Assembly (NCBI RefSeq): GCF_003671495.1
Contig: NZ_RCHN01000020.1
Location: 186,001-250,000 of the forward strand
DNA from: Ketobacter sp.
Lineage (GTDB): Bacteria > Pseudomonadota > Gammaproteobacteria > Pseudomonadales > Ketobacteraceae
DNA length: 64,000 bases
Direction of reading: 5' to 3'
Below are positions 26,976-35,621 of this stretch, one piece after another; position 1 is the stretch's first letter, and every line of letters begins with the position of its first letter. The position numbers and the translations under genes are program-made. The notes under the pieces are model-generated. The model had not been told where the DNA came from. It searched no databases and saw nothing but the letters and a program-made list of their open reading frames with translations.

Positions 26976-28775
26976 CTACTCCCCTTCCATTTGCATCTGA
27001 GCCTGCCACATGGCGGCGTAGCGACCGGCGTGTTGCAGCAGATCCCGATGGCTACCCCGTTCTACAATGTGCCCGTCTTCCAGCACAATGATCTCATCGC
27101 ACTCCACCACGGTGGAAAGCCGGTGGGCGATGATCAGCGTGGTGTGATCACGGGCAATGGTTTGCAACGAACGGTTGATGCCCTGTTCGGTGCGGGAATC
27201 CAGGGATGACGTGGCTTCATCAAACAGGAAGATGCGCGGCCGTTTGAGCAGGGCACGGGCAATGGCGATGCGTTGCTTTTCACCCCCGGAGACTTTCAGG
27301 CCCCGCTCCCCCACCACCGTCTGGTAGCCTTTTGGCAACTTGTCGATGAACTCCGTCAGCATGGCGTGTTGCGCCGCATCCTGTATTTCCTGGTCGGTTG
27401 CGTCCGGACGCCCGTAACGGATGTTTTCCCACAGGGTGTCGTTGAACAGAACGGTATCCTGGGGCACCACAGCGATGGCCCCCCGCAGACTGTCCTGGGT
27501 CAGGTTCACCAGATCGTGGCCACCAATGGAAATGCGGCCACTGCCGGCCTCGTAAAAGCGAAACAGCAGGCGCGCGATAGTGGACTTGCCGGCCCCGCTG
27601 GGCCCGACGATAGCCACTTTCTTGCCCGCCGGCACCTGAAACGAAACCTGCTTGAGGATGGGTCGCTCTGGATGATAGGCAAAACTGACGTTGTGAAACT
27701 CGATGCCGTCCGCGGTGGCCGGCAAATCCTGCGCACCGGCGGCATCCATGATGGCCGGGCGCAGCTCCAGGATATCAAACATGCCCTCCACATCGGCCAG
27801 CGCTCGTTTCATCTCGCGATACACAAACCCCAGGGCATTGAGGGGAATGAACACCTGAATCATCAGCGCATTGATCATCGCCAGGTCGCCGAGGGTCATC
27901 ACCCCGTCCTTCACCTGATGAGCCGCAATCAACATCATCAGAGTAATGGTTGCGGCGATGATCAGCGCCTGGCCGGAGTTCAACGCGGCCAGGCTCAGGT
28001 GATTCTTGACCTTGGCCTGTTCCCGCTCCAGTAGATTATGGGCGTAAAGGCGTGCCTCGTAGGATTCGTTATTGAAGTATTTGACGGTTTCGTAGTTCAG
28101 CAGGCTATCAATGGCGCGGGTGTTGGCCTGGCTGTCCTTCAGGTTCGCTTCCCGGACATATGCGGTGCGCCAGTTGGTCACCACCACCGAAAACACGATA
28201 TAGACCAGCACCGCGAACAAGGTGATCCACACGAAAACAAAATCAAACTGCAGGGCAAAGATCCCCACCACCAAAGCCACTTCCACCAGGATGGGTACCA
28301 CACTGAACACCAGTGAACGCAACAGAAACGATACGCCGCTGGTACCCCGCTCGATATCCCGGGACAAGCCCCCGGTTTTGCGACTGAGGTGATATTCCAG
28401 ATCCAGACGATGCAGGTGCTCGAACACCCGCAGCCCCAGGCGGGACAGCGTGCGCTCGGCCACCCGGCCAAACACAGCATCCCTCAATTCCCCAAACGCC
28501 ACACTGCTGAAACGCAGCAGGCCATAGGCCAGCAACATCGCCACCGGCACCACCACCGCCTGCATCCCCGCCTCCTGCAGCAACGATGCATCCAGGGAAT
28601 CCACAATGTATTTGAGGGAAACCGGCACTCCCACATTGGCCAGTTTGGCGATGATCAATAAGGTCAGGGCCAGCCCTACCCGGGCTCGGAACTGCCACAG
28701 GTACGGCAGCAACTTACCCAGCACTTTCCAATCCACCTGCCCCCGCTGTGCGTTGCCGTACATCATGTCATGCAT
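26976..28775 (-). CDS. ABC transporter, Atm1/HMT1-type half-transporter
   Basis: A 599-residue fused permease-ATPase. Six membrane helices occupy about residues 25-310, followed by an ATPase with Walker A GPSGAGKST, signature VSGGEKQR and Walker B IFLFDEATSSLD. The sequence is of the Atm1 type (NYETVKYFNNE and LNALGFVYREMKRALADVE), whose bacterial members export glutathione-linked metals. It would act as a homodimer in the inner membrane. Several ATGs lie close together at the start and no ribosome site decides between them. Confidence 0.92.
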   Translation of the reverse strand: MHDMMYGNAQRGQVDWKVLGKLLPYLWQFRARVGLALTLLIIAKLANVGVPVSLKYIVDSLDASLLQEAGMQAVVVPVAMLLAYGLLRFSSVAFGELRDAVFGRVAERTLSRLGLRVFEHLHRLDLEYHLSRKTGGLSRDIERGTSGVSFLLRSLVFSVVPILVEVALVVGIFALQFDFVFVWITLFAVLVYIVFSVVVTNWRTAYVREANLKDSQANTRAIDSLLNYETVKYFNNESYEARLYAHNLLEREQAKVKNHLSLAALNSGQALIIAATITLMMLIAAHQVKDGVMTLGDLAMINALMIQVFIPLNALGFVYREMKRALADVEGMFDILELRPAIMDAAGAQDLPATADGIEFHNVSFAYHPERPILKQVSFQVPAGKKVAIVGPSGAGKSTIARLLFRFYEAGSGRISIGGHDLVNLTQDSLRGAIAVVPQDTVLFNDTLWENIRYGRPDATDQEIQDAAQHAMLTEFIDKLPKGYQTVVGERGLKVSGGEKQRIAIARALLKRPRIFLFDEATSSLDSRTEQGINRSLQTIARDHTTLIIAHRLSTVVECDEIIVLEDGHIVERGSHRDLLQHAGRYAAMWQAQMQMEGE

Positions 28776-28854
28776 ACGTTAACCCCGGTTTCCCCAACAG
28801 GACATTCCTGATATAAAACGGAAAGAGTTCGTTTCAGTATGGATTGCAATCGCC

Positions 28855-29562
28855 ATGACCTCCAGAATCGGCATTATCAAAACCGGCACCACCCACCCCA
28901 GACTGCGCAGCATTTTCGGGGATTTTGAATCCTGGTTTCAGGACAGCGTGGGCCACGGGCACTTTACTACATATGACGTGGCGGGTGGAGCCAAGCCACC
29001 GTCCCTGCATGAGTGCGATGGCTACATCATTACCGGCTCCCCTGCCATGGTGACGGAGCAACTGCCCTGGAGTGAAAGCCTGAAGCCCTGGATACAACAG
29101 ATTGTGGCTGAGGGTCGGCCATTGCTGGCGGTCTGTTACGGGCATCAACTGCTGGCAGACGCTCTCGGTGGCGAAGCTGGCTGGCACCCCAAAGGCCGGG
29201 AAATCGGCACGGTCACCATCAAGCTCACCGCCTCCGGCAAGGAAGATCCACTGCTGGGTGGCTTACCGGAAACCTTCCTGGCCCAGGTCACCCATGCCCA
29301 AAGCGCCCTGGTGCTGCCCCCTGACGCCACTCTGCTGGCCAGCAATCGCTATGAACCCCATCAGGCTTTTCGGGTGGGTGAGCGGGCCTGGGGTGTCCAG
29401 TTTCACCCGGAATTCACGGCGGACATCATGCGCGGCTATATTTTCGAAGCCTATGAAAAATTACTGGCGGCAAACATGCCGGTACGCAAGCTGTTGGCCG
29501 GGGTACAGCACGCCGACGCTAACCAGCATCTGATACAGCGCTTCGTGGATTTGTGCGAATAG
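28855..29562 (+). CDS. Class I glutamine amidotransferase-like protein
   Basis: A 235-residue stand-alone GATase1 domain. The nucleophilic cysteine is in LLAVCYGHQLLADALGG near residue 95, and the His-Glu pair is in VQFHPEFTADI near residue 183, so the triad is complete. It resembles the YfeJ/GMP-synthase-like group rather than any biosynthetic subunit. No synthetase partner is adjacent. The substrate may be a gamma-glutamyl compound, as for related hydrolases; this is inference. Confidence 0.87.
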   Translation: MTSRIGIIKTGTTHPRLRSIFGDFESWFQDSVGHGHFTTYDVAGGAKPPSLHECDGYIITGSPAMVTEQLPWSESLKPWIQQIVAEGRPLLAVCYGHQLLADALGGEAGWHPKGREIGTVTIKLTASGKEDPLLGGLPETFLAQVTHAQSALVLPPDATLLASNRYEPHQAFRVGERAWGVQFHPEFTADIMRGYIFEAYEKLLAANMPVRKLLAGVQHADANQHLIQRFVDLCE

Positions 29563-29576
29563 TATATGGGGTCGGG

Positions 29577-30233
29577 TTATTTCAGATTCGACGCCAGATG
29601 ATGGGCCTGGCGCGTGGTTTCCGGCAACTTATAACGGGTGACGCAGTGCATTACCCAATGAACCGCTGACGCAAGGCTGACGCGATGCCCGGGCGACACA
29701 TACAGGGGCTTCACTCCCCGGCGGCTGCGCAATACTGCGCCCACTGTTTCCCCTTTGTCCTGCAATGGCACCCAGGCCCCCCGCTCATCCGGCGGTTCGA
29801 CGTGCTGCCCCACCAACCGGGTCTTGCCCACGCCAATGGCAGGCAGATCGAGCCAGACCCCCAGATGACAGGCAATACCAAAACGGCGCGGGTGTGCTGT
29901 TCCTTGCCCATCACACAAGATCAGGTCTGGCCGGGTCTTCAATTGCTCAAACGCTTGCAGGATGGCAGGCATTTCCCGAAAGGACAGCAAACCGGGGATA
30001 TAAGGATAGGACGTGGGGATCTTGACCAGAGCGGAATCCACCGGTTGCAGATCTGACGCATTCAGCACCACGATGGCCGCCCGGGTGACGCTACCCGCCT
30101 GCTCGAAGCCGACGTCCACACCGGCCACCGTGGTCACCGGTCCAAACTGATCCTCAGTCACCACCCGTTGCCGCCATTGGTGCTGTACCTGGATGGCCTG
30201 TTTCGGTGTGAGATCCCAAGCATGATGCTGCAT
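29577..30233 (-). CDS. nfi: Endonuclease V (deoxyinosine 3'-endonuclease)
   Basis: A 218-residue DNA repair nuclease that nicks 3' of deoxyinosine and other deaminated bases. The catalytic acidic residues lie in [12 protein letters not shown] and [16 protein letters not shown]; the [11 protein letters not shown] segment holds the wedge region and catalytic glutamate. Length equals that of E. coli Nfi. The gene converges on the amidotransferase gene with 14 nt between stops. Confidence 0.95.
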   Translation of the reverse strand: MQHHAWDLTPKQAIQVQHQWRQRVVTEDQFGPVTTVAGVDVGFEQAGSVTRAAIVVLNASDLQPVDSALVKIPTSYPYIPGLLSFREMPAILQAFEQLKTRPDLILCDGQGTAHPRRFGIACHLGVWLDLPAIGVGKTRLVGQHVEPPDERGAWVPLQDKGETVGAVLRSRRGVKPLYVSPGHRVSLASAVHWVMHCVTRYKLPETTRQAHHLASNLK

Positions 30234-30280
30234 GACTGTCCCGCCACTCCCTCGCCAAGGCGCCTATAAAAAGCGCCCAT

Positions 30281-30309
30281 AAAAAAAGCAGGCCTAAGCC
30301 TGCTTTTTT
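30281..30309. terminator. Rho-independent terminator
   Basis: AGCAGGC and GCCTGCT pair around CTAA, with seven A on the left and six T on the right. On the minus strand it lies just past tRNA-Glu and should end that transcript. Confidence 0.88.
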
Positions 30310-30318
30310 GTCGAATAG

Positions 30319-30394
30319 TGGCGTCCCCTAGGGGACTCGAACCCCTGTTACCGCCGTGAAAGGGCGGTGTCCTAGGCCACTAGACGAAGGGGAC
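30319..30394 (-). tRNA. tRNA-Glu (anticodon TTC)
   Basis: A 76-nt cloverleaf on the minus strand. The acceptor stem begins GTCCCCT, the anticodon loop is CTTTCAC with anticodon TTC, the T-arm contains GTTCGAGTC, and the CCA end is encoded. It stands alone. Confidence 0.97.
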
Positions 30395-30662
30395 GCATCG
30401 AACACTTCGCTGTGTGTTGAGGCGCGCATTTTATGGACGAACCCCAACCCCGTCAAGACATTTTTTTGAAATAATTCATCACCCTCCGTGATGTCGACCT
30501 GCGGCTGCCACCCCTCAAAGCAGGCTCCTTCCATACCGTGCAGACACAGTGTGACCCAACGGTCCGTCATAACAAACCCGGTTCTTGGAACAGATGGTTA
30601 CACCTGTGGAGCCCAGGGCGCCCATGGTTTAATCTGGCTGCAAATAACAACAGGATACAGCC

Positions 30663-30974
30663 ATGTCTGAAGCCCAAGAATTTGATTCCTTTGCCGCCTT
30701 TTACCCTTTCTATTTGGCCGAACACAACAACGTGACCTGTCGCCGGCTGCATTTTGTGGGCAGCACCCTGGTACTGGCCTTGCTGGCATTCGTGGTCACC
30801 ACCGCTCAGTGGACATTTCTGCTGCTGTTACCCGTGGTGGGTTATGGCTTCGCCTGGGTGGGACATTTTTTCTTTGAGAAGAACAAGCCCGCCACCTTCA
30901 CCTACCCCTGGTACAGTTTTATGGGCGACTGGGTAATGTACAAAGACATGCTGACCGGAAAAATTCGCTTTTAG
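30663..30974 (+). CDS. Mpo1-like (DUF962) small membrane protein
   Basis: A 103-residue protein of the DUF962/Mpo1 family. Yeast Mpo1 is an iron-dependent dioxygenase in alpha-oxidation of 2-hydroxy fatty acids. Conserved histidines are visible in LAEHNNVTCRRLHFVG near residues 20-32 and VGHFFFEKNKPATF near residue 67. Two to three hydrophobic segments span the middle. CAGGA precedes the ATG. The prior 268 bp back to tRNA-Glu holds no gene I can support. The role in this bacterium is inferred from the family. Confidence 0.85.
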   Translation: MSEAQEFDSFAAFYPFYLAEHNNVTCRRLHFVGSTLVLALLAFVVTTAQWTFLLLLPVVGYGFAWVGHFFFEKNKPATFTYPWYSFMGDWVMYKDMLTGKIRF

Positions 30975-31148
30975 ATCACCCTAAGTGGATTTGGCCCCGG
31001 GCTCACAAAGAGCCCGGCGTGGATCGGCCCGCGCTATCCCCTGCCCTCCAAAACGCGCCGGCCACAACAAGCGCCGGGCAGTAAGCCCTGCATCCGGAAT
31101 TTAGGTCTACACTTAATAAAATAGGATGGCCAGCCGGCAGGGATAACC

Positions 31149-31916
31149 ATGTCTACAGAACTTATTATCATTTTGTCCATTGTGGGCGGTGCCGGGCTGA
31201 TTGGTTTGTTTTACATCAGCCACAGCATCGAGAAACAGCGTCGGCAGCGGGCATTGCTGATTGCCAATCTGTCGGACCATGCCTTCCGTTTGCAGCGCAT
31301 CCTGGATTCTGTTCCTGCAGCCTACACCGGAAAGGACATCCAGCTCCTGCTCCTGGGACAGATCAAAAAGCGGATGGAGCGACTCAAGGATCTCGCCCCG
31401 GGCAATGAGAAATTCCACAAAAAACTGGAATCCACCAACGCGCAGATCGCCGAAGTGACCGGCGCGACCACACCCCAAACCAAGCCCCAGCTCAAATGCC
31501 CGGAAGAAGCCAATGAAATCCGCACCCAACTGCAGGATCTGAGCAAAGTGATTGAAGGCTTTACCCAGAACAAGGTTATTTCGGTGGATGAGGCCCGCCG
31601 TTACCTGAGCCAGCTGCAAAGCAGTTTTATCGACGCCAACCTGAACTACCTTTTACAGGTGGCCGAAAACACCCGGCGCGAGAACAAACCCAAGCTCGCC
31701 ATCCTCAATTACGAGAAAGCACTGGCGGAAATGAAGAAACGCAACCAGAAAGGGGCCTACGATGAACGCATGGCACAGATCGGCGCCATCATTAACGAGC
31801 TGAAGATTGAAGCCGGCCACCAGGTGGAGGAAGACACCACGGAGAACAATGAGCTGACCCAGGCCATGGACGAAATGATTGAAGAGGAAGACGCCTGGAA
31901 GAAGAAATACTTCTGA
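31149..31916 (+). CDS. Membrane-anchored coiled-coil protein of unknown function
   Basis: A 255-residue protein with one N-terminal membrane helix (ELIIILSIVGGAGLIGLFY) and a long charged helical cytoplasmic part. The segment NYLLQVAENTRRENKPKLA near residue 175 suggests a TPR-like pair of helices, and the C-terminus is very acidic (EEDTTENNE). I do not recognise a named domain. It is monocistronic. The 174 bp upstream shows only a weak AT-rich promoter-like patch near 31110. Confidence 0.7.
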   Translation: MSTELIIILSIVGGAGLIGLFYISHSIEKQRRQRALLIANLSDHAFRLQRILDSVPAAYTGKDIQLLLLGQIKKRMERLKDLAPGNEKFHKKLESTNAQIAEVTGATTPQTKPQLKCPEEANEIRTQLQDLSKVIEGFTQNKVISVDEARRYLSQLQSSFIDANLNYLLQVAENTRRENKPKLAILNYEKALAEMKKRNQKGAYDERMAQIGAIINELKIEAGHQVEEDTTENNELTQAMDEMIEEEDAWKKKYF

Positions 31917-31941
31917 AGCGCCAGTAGCCGGACCAGGTTAT

Positions 31942-32397
31942 TTAATCCAGCAATGCCCTCAGGTCATCCCGCAGCGCCATCAATTGGTTAGGGGTGCCAT
32001 TAATACTGCACAGCAACTGCAACGGCACCACCCGGGCTCGGTCCTTGAGTTGAATCCCATCCAGAGACAGCCTCACCAGAACCTCACGCTCATCCCGCCG
32101 CGACCGCTCCCGATGAACCAGCCCATTGGTTTCCAATCGTTTTAACAGGGGTGTCAGGGTGCCGCTGTCCAACATCAGGCGCTCGCCGATGAACTTCACC
32201 GACACCCCTTCCGGGTGATCCGGATGCGGCAGCGATTCCCACAGCACAAGCATCACCAGATACTGCGGATAGGTCAGCCCCAGCTCATCCAGTAACGGTC
32301 GATACTGGGCGATCACTTTGCGGGACAAGGCATACAACACAAAGCAGAACTGGTTATCCAGCTTCAGGACATCATCCAACTCGTCAGAATCACTCAA
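31942..32397 (-). CDS. MarR-family regulator, OhrR-like peroxide sensor
   Basis: A 151-residue winged-helix repressor. The N-terminus LDNQFCFVLYALSRKV places a cysteine (Cys18) exactly where OhrR proteins carry the one oxidised by organic peroxides, and ITYPQY-like LTYPQYLVML follows. The DNA-reading helix lies around MLDSGTLTPLLKRLE. It starts 14 nt after the stop of the glutathione peroxidase gene, so the sensor and the detoxifying enzyme form an operon, in place of the usual ohr partner. Confidence 0.88.
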   Translation of the reverse strand: MSDSDELDDVLKLDNQFCFVLYALSRKVIAQYRPLLDELGLTYPQYLVMLVLWESLPHPDHPEGVSVKFIGERLMLDSGTLTPLLKRLETNGLVHRERSRRDEREVLVRLSLDGIQLKDRARVVPLQLLCSINGTPNQLMALRDDLRALLD

Positions 32398-32411
32398 ACT
32401 GCTTTACCGCC

Positions 32412-32894
32412 TCAAGCCAACAGTTTGCTGACTTCGGATTCAATTTTCTCCGGCGTATCCTTGGGCGCGAAGCGCTGCACCACCCGACCATTCTGATCCA
32501 CCAGGAACTTGGTGAAGTTCCATTTTATGGCCTGGGTTCCCAGCAGACCCGGCGCCTGCTCTTTAAGGTGCTTGAACAACGGATGGGCGCCATCGCCGTT
32601 CACCTCCACCTTCTGGAACATGGGAAATTTCACCCCGTAGTTCAGCTCGCAGAATTCGCTGATCTCTTCGTTGCTGCCCGGGTCCTGCTTGCCAAATTGA
32701 TTGCAGGGAAAGCCCAGGATTTCAAACCCCTTATCTTTGTACTTTTCGTACAGGGCCTCCAGCCCCTTGAATTGGGGGGTAAAGCCGCATTTGCTGGCGG
32801 TATTCACCACCAGTAACACTTTGCCTTTATATTCCGACAGCGGTGTTTGCTTACCCTGCATGGTCACCGCGGTAAATTCATGAACTCCACTCAT
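32412..32894 (-). CDS. Glutathione peroxidase (cysteine type)
   Basis: A 160-residue thiol peroxidase of the glutathione peroxidase fold. The peroxidatic residue is a cysteine, Cys36 in [11 protein letters not shown]. The Gln of [17 protein letters not shown] and the Trp of [11 protein letters not shown] complete the catalytic set; the FPCNQF cysteine is the usual resolving residue in thioredoxin-dependent members. First gene of the operon with the OhrR-like regulator. A candidate operator lies about 75 bases upstream. Confidence 0.93.
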   Translation of the reverse strand: MSGVHEFTAVTMQGKQTPLSEYKGKVLLVVNTASKCGFTPQFKGLEALYEKYKDKGFEILGFPCNQFGKQDPGSNEEISEFCELNYGVKFPMFQKVEVNGDGAHPLFKHLKEQAPGLLGTQAIKWNFTKFLVDQNGRVVQRFAPKDTPEKIESEVSKLLA

Positions 32895-32964
32895 GGCTTG
32901 CTCCTGTTGGTCTGGCCGGTGCTGGGAATGTAGAGCAACGACCTTATCGCATATTTATATTTTG

Positions 32965-32979
32965 CACAATTTAATTTGC
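32965..32979. promoter_or_regulatory. Candidate OhrR operator upstream of glutathione peroxidase
   Basis: On the minus strand this reads GCAAATTAAATTGTG. Eleven consecutive bases equal the core of the Bacillus OhrR operator TACAATTAAATTGTA. It is an imperfect palindrome in an AT-rich patch about 70-85 bases before the gene. Confidence 0.5.
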
Positions 32980-33284
32980 TACAACCATAGCCTGTTTGGA
33001 GGGTGCAAGGTTCACAGTTTTCCACAATATCTGTGGATAACTCTGTTGATACATTATGTAAAAATTCGTAAAAGACGCTCATTGCGCTCCCCTCAACATT
33101 CTGGTTATTTTTTAACCAGCCATATTTCATCCACATTTCAGCAACTTATCTGACAATCTGCACCATAACAGACAGGGCCCCGTATTTAGGGCGATAGCGC
33201 GATAGTCAACACTAACTGTGTACAAAATGGGTGCGTACAGAAAGCAGGCGAATCAGCGTAGTGCACGATCAAAAGGTGGGTAAA
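32980..33284. other. AT-rich gene-free region with DnaA-box-like sites
   Basis: Within the 459-bp gene-free gap, TGTGGATAA at 33032-33040 is a perfect DnaA box on the minus strand. TTTTCCACA (33018-33026) and TCATCCACA (33127-33135) each differ from the consensus by one base. A 7-bp palindrome CTGGTTA/TAACCAG lies at 33101-33119 around a T-run. An 81-codon minus frame here has no family similarity. No dnaA, dnaN or gidA gene is near, so a replication origin is not claimed. Confidence 0.45.
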
Positions 33285-33326
33285 TATAGATAAACGCCCG
33301 TTAACAATCTGCGGTTATAACGGGCG
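33285..33326 (-). terminator. Terminator of msrB
   Basis: CGCCCGTTA (33295-33303) and TAACGGGCG (33318-33326) pair around a 14-nt loop. On the minus strand a U-rich TTTATCTAT follows. It lies 28 bases past the msrB stop. Confidence 0.75.
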
Positions 33327-33353
33327 CATTTTAGGCAACTCAGTTGTTAATAA

Positions 33354-33758
33354 CTAACCTTGACTGTTTTCATGAAACTGCAATGCAACGGAGTTCAGGC
33401 AATAGCGCAGGCCGGTGGGAGGCGGACCATCCGGGAATACATGGCCCAAATGGGCATCACAGCTGCCACAGCGAATCTCGGTACGCACCATGCCGTGGCT
33501 GGTGTCGCGATGCTCCACAATGACGTCCTCCGCCAGCGGCTTGAAGAAGCTTGGCCAGCCGGAGCCGGAGTCGTATTTGGTCTCGGAGGTAAACAAAGGC
33601 GTATCACAGCAGGCGCAGTGGTATTGCCCTACTCCCTTATGATCCCAATATTTACCGGTAAAGGCGCGTTCGGTTCCCGCCAGCCGACACACTGCAAAGG
33701 CCTCATCCGATAAAGTCTGTTTCCACTCGTCATCGGTTTTTTCCACCCGCTTGACCAC
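33354..33758 (-). CDS. msrB: Peptide-methionine (R)-S-oxide reductase MsrB
   Basis: A 134-residue repair enzyme that reduces methionine-R-sulfoxide in proteins. The zinc cysteines are in [11 protein letters not shown] and [12 protein letters not shown], the catalytic cysteine in [12 protein letters not shown], and [10 protein letters not shown] is the family motif. The GTG at 33758 is chosen because GAGG lies 8 bases upstream and the protein then begins, like E. coli MsrB, just before the conserved region. A frame extending to 33866 adds 36 basic residues without similarity. Confidence 0.93.
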   Translation of the reverse strand: MVKRVEKTDDEWKQTLSDEAFAVCRLAGTERAFTGKYWDHKGVGQYHCACCDTPLFTSETKYDSGSGWPSFFKPLAEDVIVEHRDTSHGMVRTEIRCGSCDAHLGHVFPDGPPPTGLRYCLNSVALQFHENSQG

Positions 33759-33901
33759 CTTCAGTACCTCACTATTAAATACATTAAAAACAACCGGTTT
33801 TCGTATAAACTTACCGGTCCCTGTACGCTTGCTATGCTTGCATACTATGAACCTTTTTCTTCCCAATGAATAGCAGCCCCAAGAGGCATGAGTTTGTCTT
33901 T

Positions 33902-35128
33902 ATGAAGCCAGTGTTGAAGTCCAGCAAATTGCATAATGTGTGTTACGACATCCGGGGCCCGGTACTGGATGAGGCGCGCCGCCTGGAGGAAGAAGGTCAT
34001 CGGGTACTCAAACTCAACATCGGCAACCCCGCCCCCTTTGGCCTGATGGCGCCGGAAGAGATCATCCAGGATGTGATCTACCAATTGCCCGAGGGCTCCG
34101 GCTACAGCGATTCCAAGGGTCTGTTTGCCGGCCGCAAAGCCGTCATGCAGTACTACCAGGCCCGCGGCATTGAAGATGTGCAGATTGAAGACATTTACCT
34201 GGGCAATGGCGTCAGTGAGCTGATTGTGATGTCCATGCAGGCCCTGTTGAACAACGGTGACCAGGTGTTGATTCCAGCACCCGACTACCCCCTGTGGACG
34301 GCTGCGGTAAGCCTCTCCGGTGGCACCCCTGTGCACTACCTCTGCGACGAACAGTCAGATTGGTTCCCGGATCTGGAGGACATCCGCAGCAAGATCACCG
34401 ACCGCACCAAAGCGTTGGTGATCATCAACCCCAACAACCCCACCGGCGCGGTCTACCCCAAGGCCATCCTGGAAGGGCTGATTGAAATCGCCCGGGAGCA
34501 CAAACTGATCGTGTTCTCCGACGAGATTTACGACAAAATCCTGTACGACGACGCCGAGCACACCTGCACCGCCTCCCTGGCCAGTGACCTGGTGTTCATC
34601 ACTTTCAACGGCCTGTCGAAAACCTACCGGGTGGCGGGCTATCGCGCCGGCTGGATGGTGGTGAGCGGCAACAAGTACGCGGCCAAGGATTATCTGGAGG
34701 GCATCACCATGTTGGCCTCCATGCGCCTGTGCGCCAATGTGCCGGGTCAACTGGCGATCCAGACCGCGCTGGGGGGCTATCAAAGCATCTATGAACTCAC
34801 CAAACCCGGTGGCCGCCTCTACCGGCAACGGGAGCTGGCCCACTCCATGCTGTGTGATATTCCAGGGGTCAGCTGCGTCAAACCCAGAGGTGCACTGTAT
34901 CTGTTCCCACGCCTGGACCCAAAAGTGTATCCCATCCAGAATGACCAGAAACTGGTGCTGGATTTGCTGATTCAGGAGAAAATCCTGCTGGTACAGGGAA
35001 CCGGGTTCAACTGGCCGCATCCGGATCACCTGCGCCTGGTGTTCCTGCCCCGGGAAGAGGATCTGGAAATCGCCCTGAGCAAAATGACCGAATTTTTCGA
35101 GCGCCTGCGCAACGACCTCAAAGGATAG
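33902..35128 (+). CDS. alaA: Alanine-synthesising aminotransferase AlaA
   Basis: A 408-residue PLP enzyme that makes alanine from pyruvate and glutamate. The start at 33902 gives MKPVLKSSKLHNVCYDIRGP, which aligns directly with the E. coli AlaA N-terminus; a 12-codon upstream extension has no support. The PLP lysine is in FNGLSKTYRVAGYRAGW near residue 240, and INPNNPTGAVYPK is the class I aminotransferase motif. The next gene begins 2 nt after the stop. Confidence 0.95.
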   Translation: MKPVLKSSKLHNVCYDIRGPVLDEARRLEEEGHRVLKLNIGNPAPFGLMAPEEIIQDVIYQLPEGSGYSDSKGLFAGRKAVMQYYQARGIEDVQIEDIYLGNGVSELIVMSMQALLNNGDQVLIPAPDYPLWTAAVSLSGGTPVHYLCDEQSDWFPDLEDIRSKITDRTKALVIINPNNPTGAVYPKAILEGLIEIAREHKLIVFSDEIYDKILYDDAEHTCTASLASDLVFITFNGLSKTYRVAGYRAGWMVVSGNKYAAKDYLEGITMLASMRLCANVPGQLAIQTALGGYQSIYELTKPGGRLYRQRELAHSMLCDIPGVSCVKPRGALYLFPRLDPKVYPIQNDQKLVLDLLIQEKILLVQGTGFNWPHPDHLRLVFLPREEDLEIALSKMTEFFERLRNDLKG

Positions 35129-35130
35129 TC

Positions 35131-35580
35131 ATGGCGGATCTGAACATACTGGATTTCTACAAAGACACAGCTCTCATTCTAATGAGCCTGCAGCGGGTGT
35201 TCCCCCGCAAGATGGAGCTGTTTGTGGAAGACCTGATCGGGCCCGACCAGGTGGACGAGTTCGGACTTCACACCAAGCGTCACGAAGCCTGTTTTGGCGC
35301 CATGCTTTGGTTATCCGACGAGGGCTTTCTGAAATACGGGGCCACCATCCGCCAGGATGGCATCGACCAGGCTTTCCTGACGGCCAAGGGCCTGATCCGG
35401 TTGACCACCATTGTCGAGGCGCCGTGGTCCGGCCGTGAGGCATCGAATACGGAAGAAGAGGTTCCCCGTTTTGAGGCGCGGGAACGTCTGACCATGATTG
35501 AGCATATGCGTCGCGCCGTCAGCTCACAATCCTCGGAGCAAATGACCCAGGTCATGCGGGCGTTTTTCAACGAACTGTAA
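35131..35580 (+). CDS. Unknown protein coupled to alaA
   Basis: A 149-residue soluble protein with no signal peptide. The N-terminal part (DFYKDTALILMSLQRVFPRK) and the middle (GLHTKRHEACFGAMLWLSDEGFLKYGATI) look like a small winged-helix-type fold, but I do not recognise a family. The start lies 2 nt after alaA, so both are probably translated from one message. It converges on the cyclase gene; a modest CCGCTG/CAGCGG hairpin (35584-35610) lies between. Confidence 0.7.
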   Translation: MADLNILDFYKDTALILMSLQRVFPRKMELFVEDLIGPDQVDEFGLHTKRHEACFGAMLWLSDEGFLKYGATIRQDGIDQAFLTAKGLIRLTTIVEAPWSGREASNTEEEVPRFEARERLTMIEHMRRAVSSQSSEQMTQVMRAFFNEL

Positions 35581-35621
35581 TTTCCCGCTGCCGGTCTCGG
35601 CCAGTCAGCGGTCAGTAACCG

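Noticed and set aside
30328..30570. 80-codon minus-strand frame near tRNA-Glu
   Set aside because: Its C-terminal part is the translation of the tRNA-Glu gene itself, a familiar artefact.
32960..33135. Possible replication origin
   Set aside because: DnaA-like boxes are present but dnaA, dnaN, gidA and similar flanking genes are absent, and only one box is perfect. The TTTTGCACA at 32960 overlaps the OhrR-like site and was not counted.
32891..33136. 81-codon minus-strand frame in the gap before msrB
   Set aside because: No domain or codon bias of neighbouring genes, and it overlaps the operator and the DnaA-box-like sites.
33759..33866. N-terminal extension of MsrB as a targeting peptide
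   Set aside because: The 36 basic residues lack a hydrophobic core, and a good ribosome site supports the downstream GTG.
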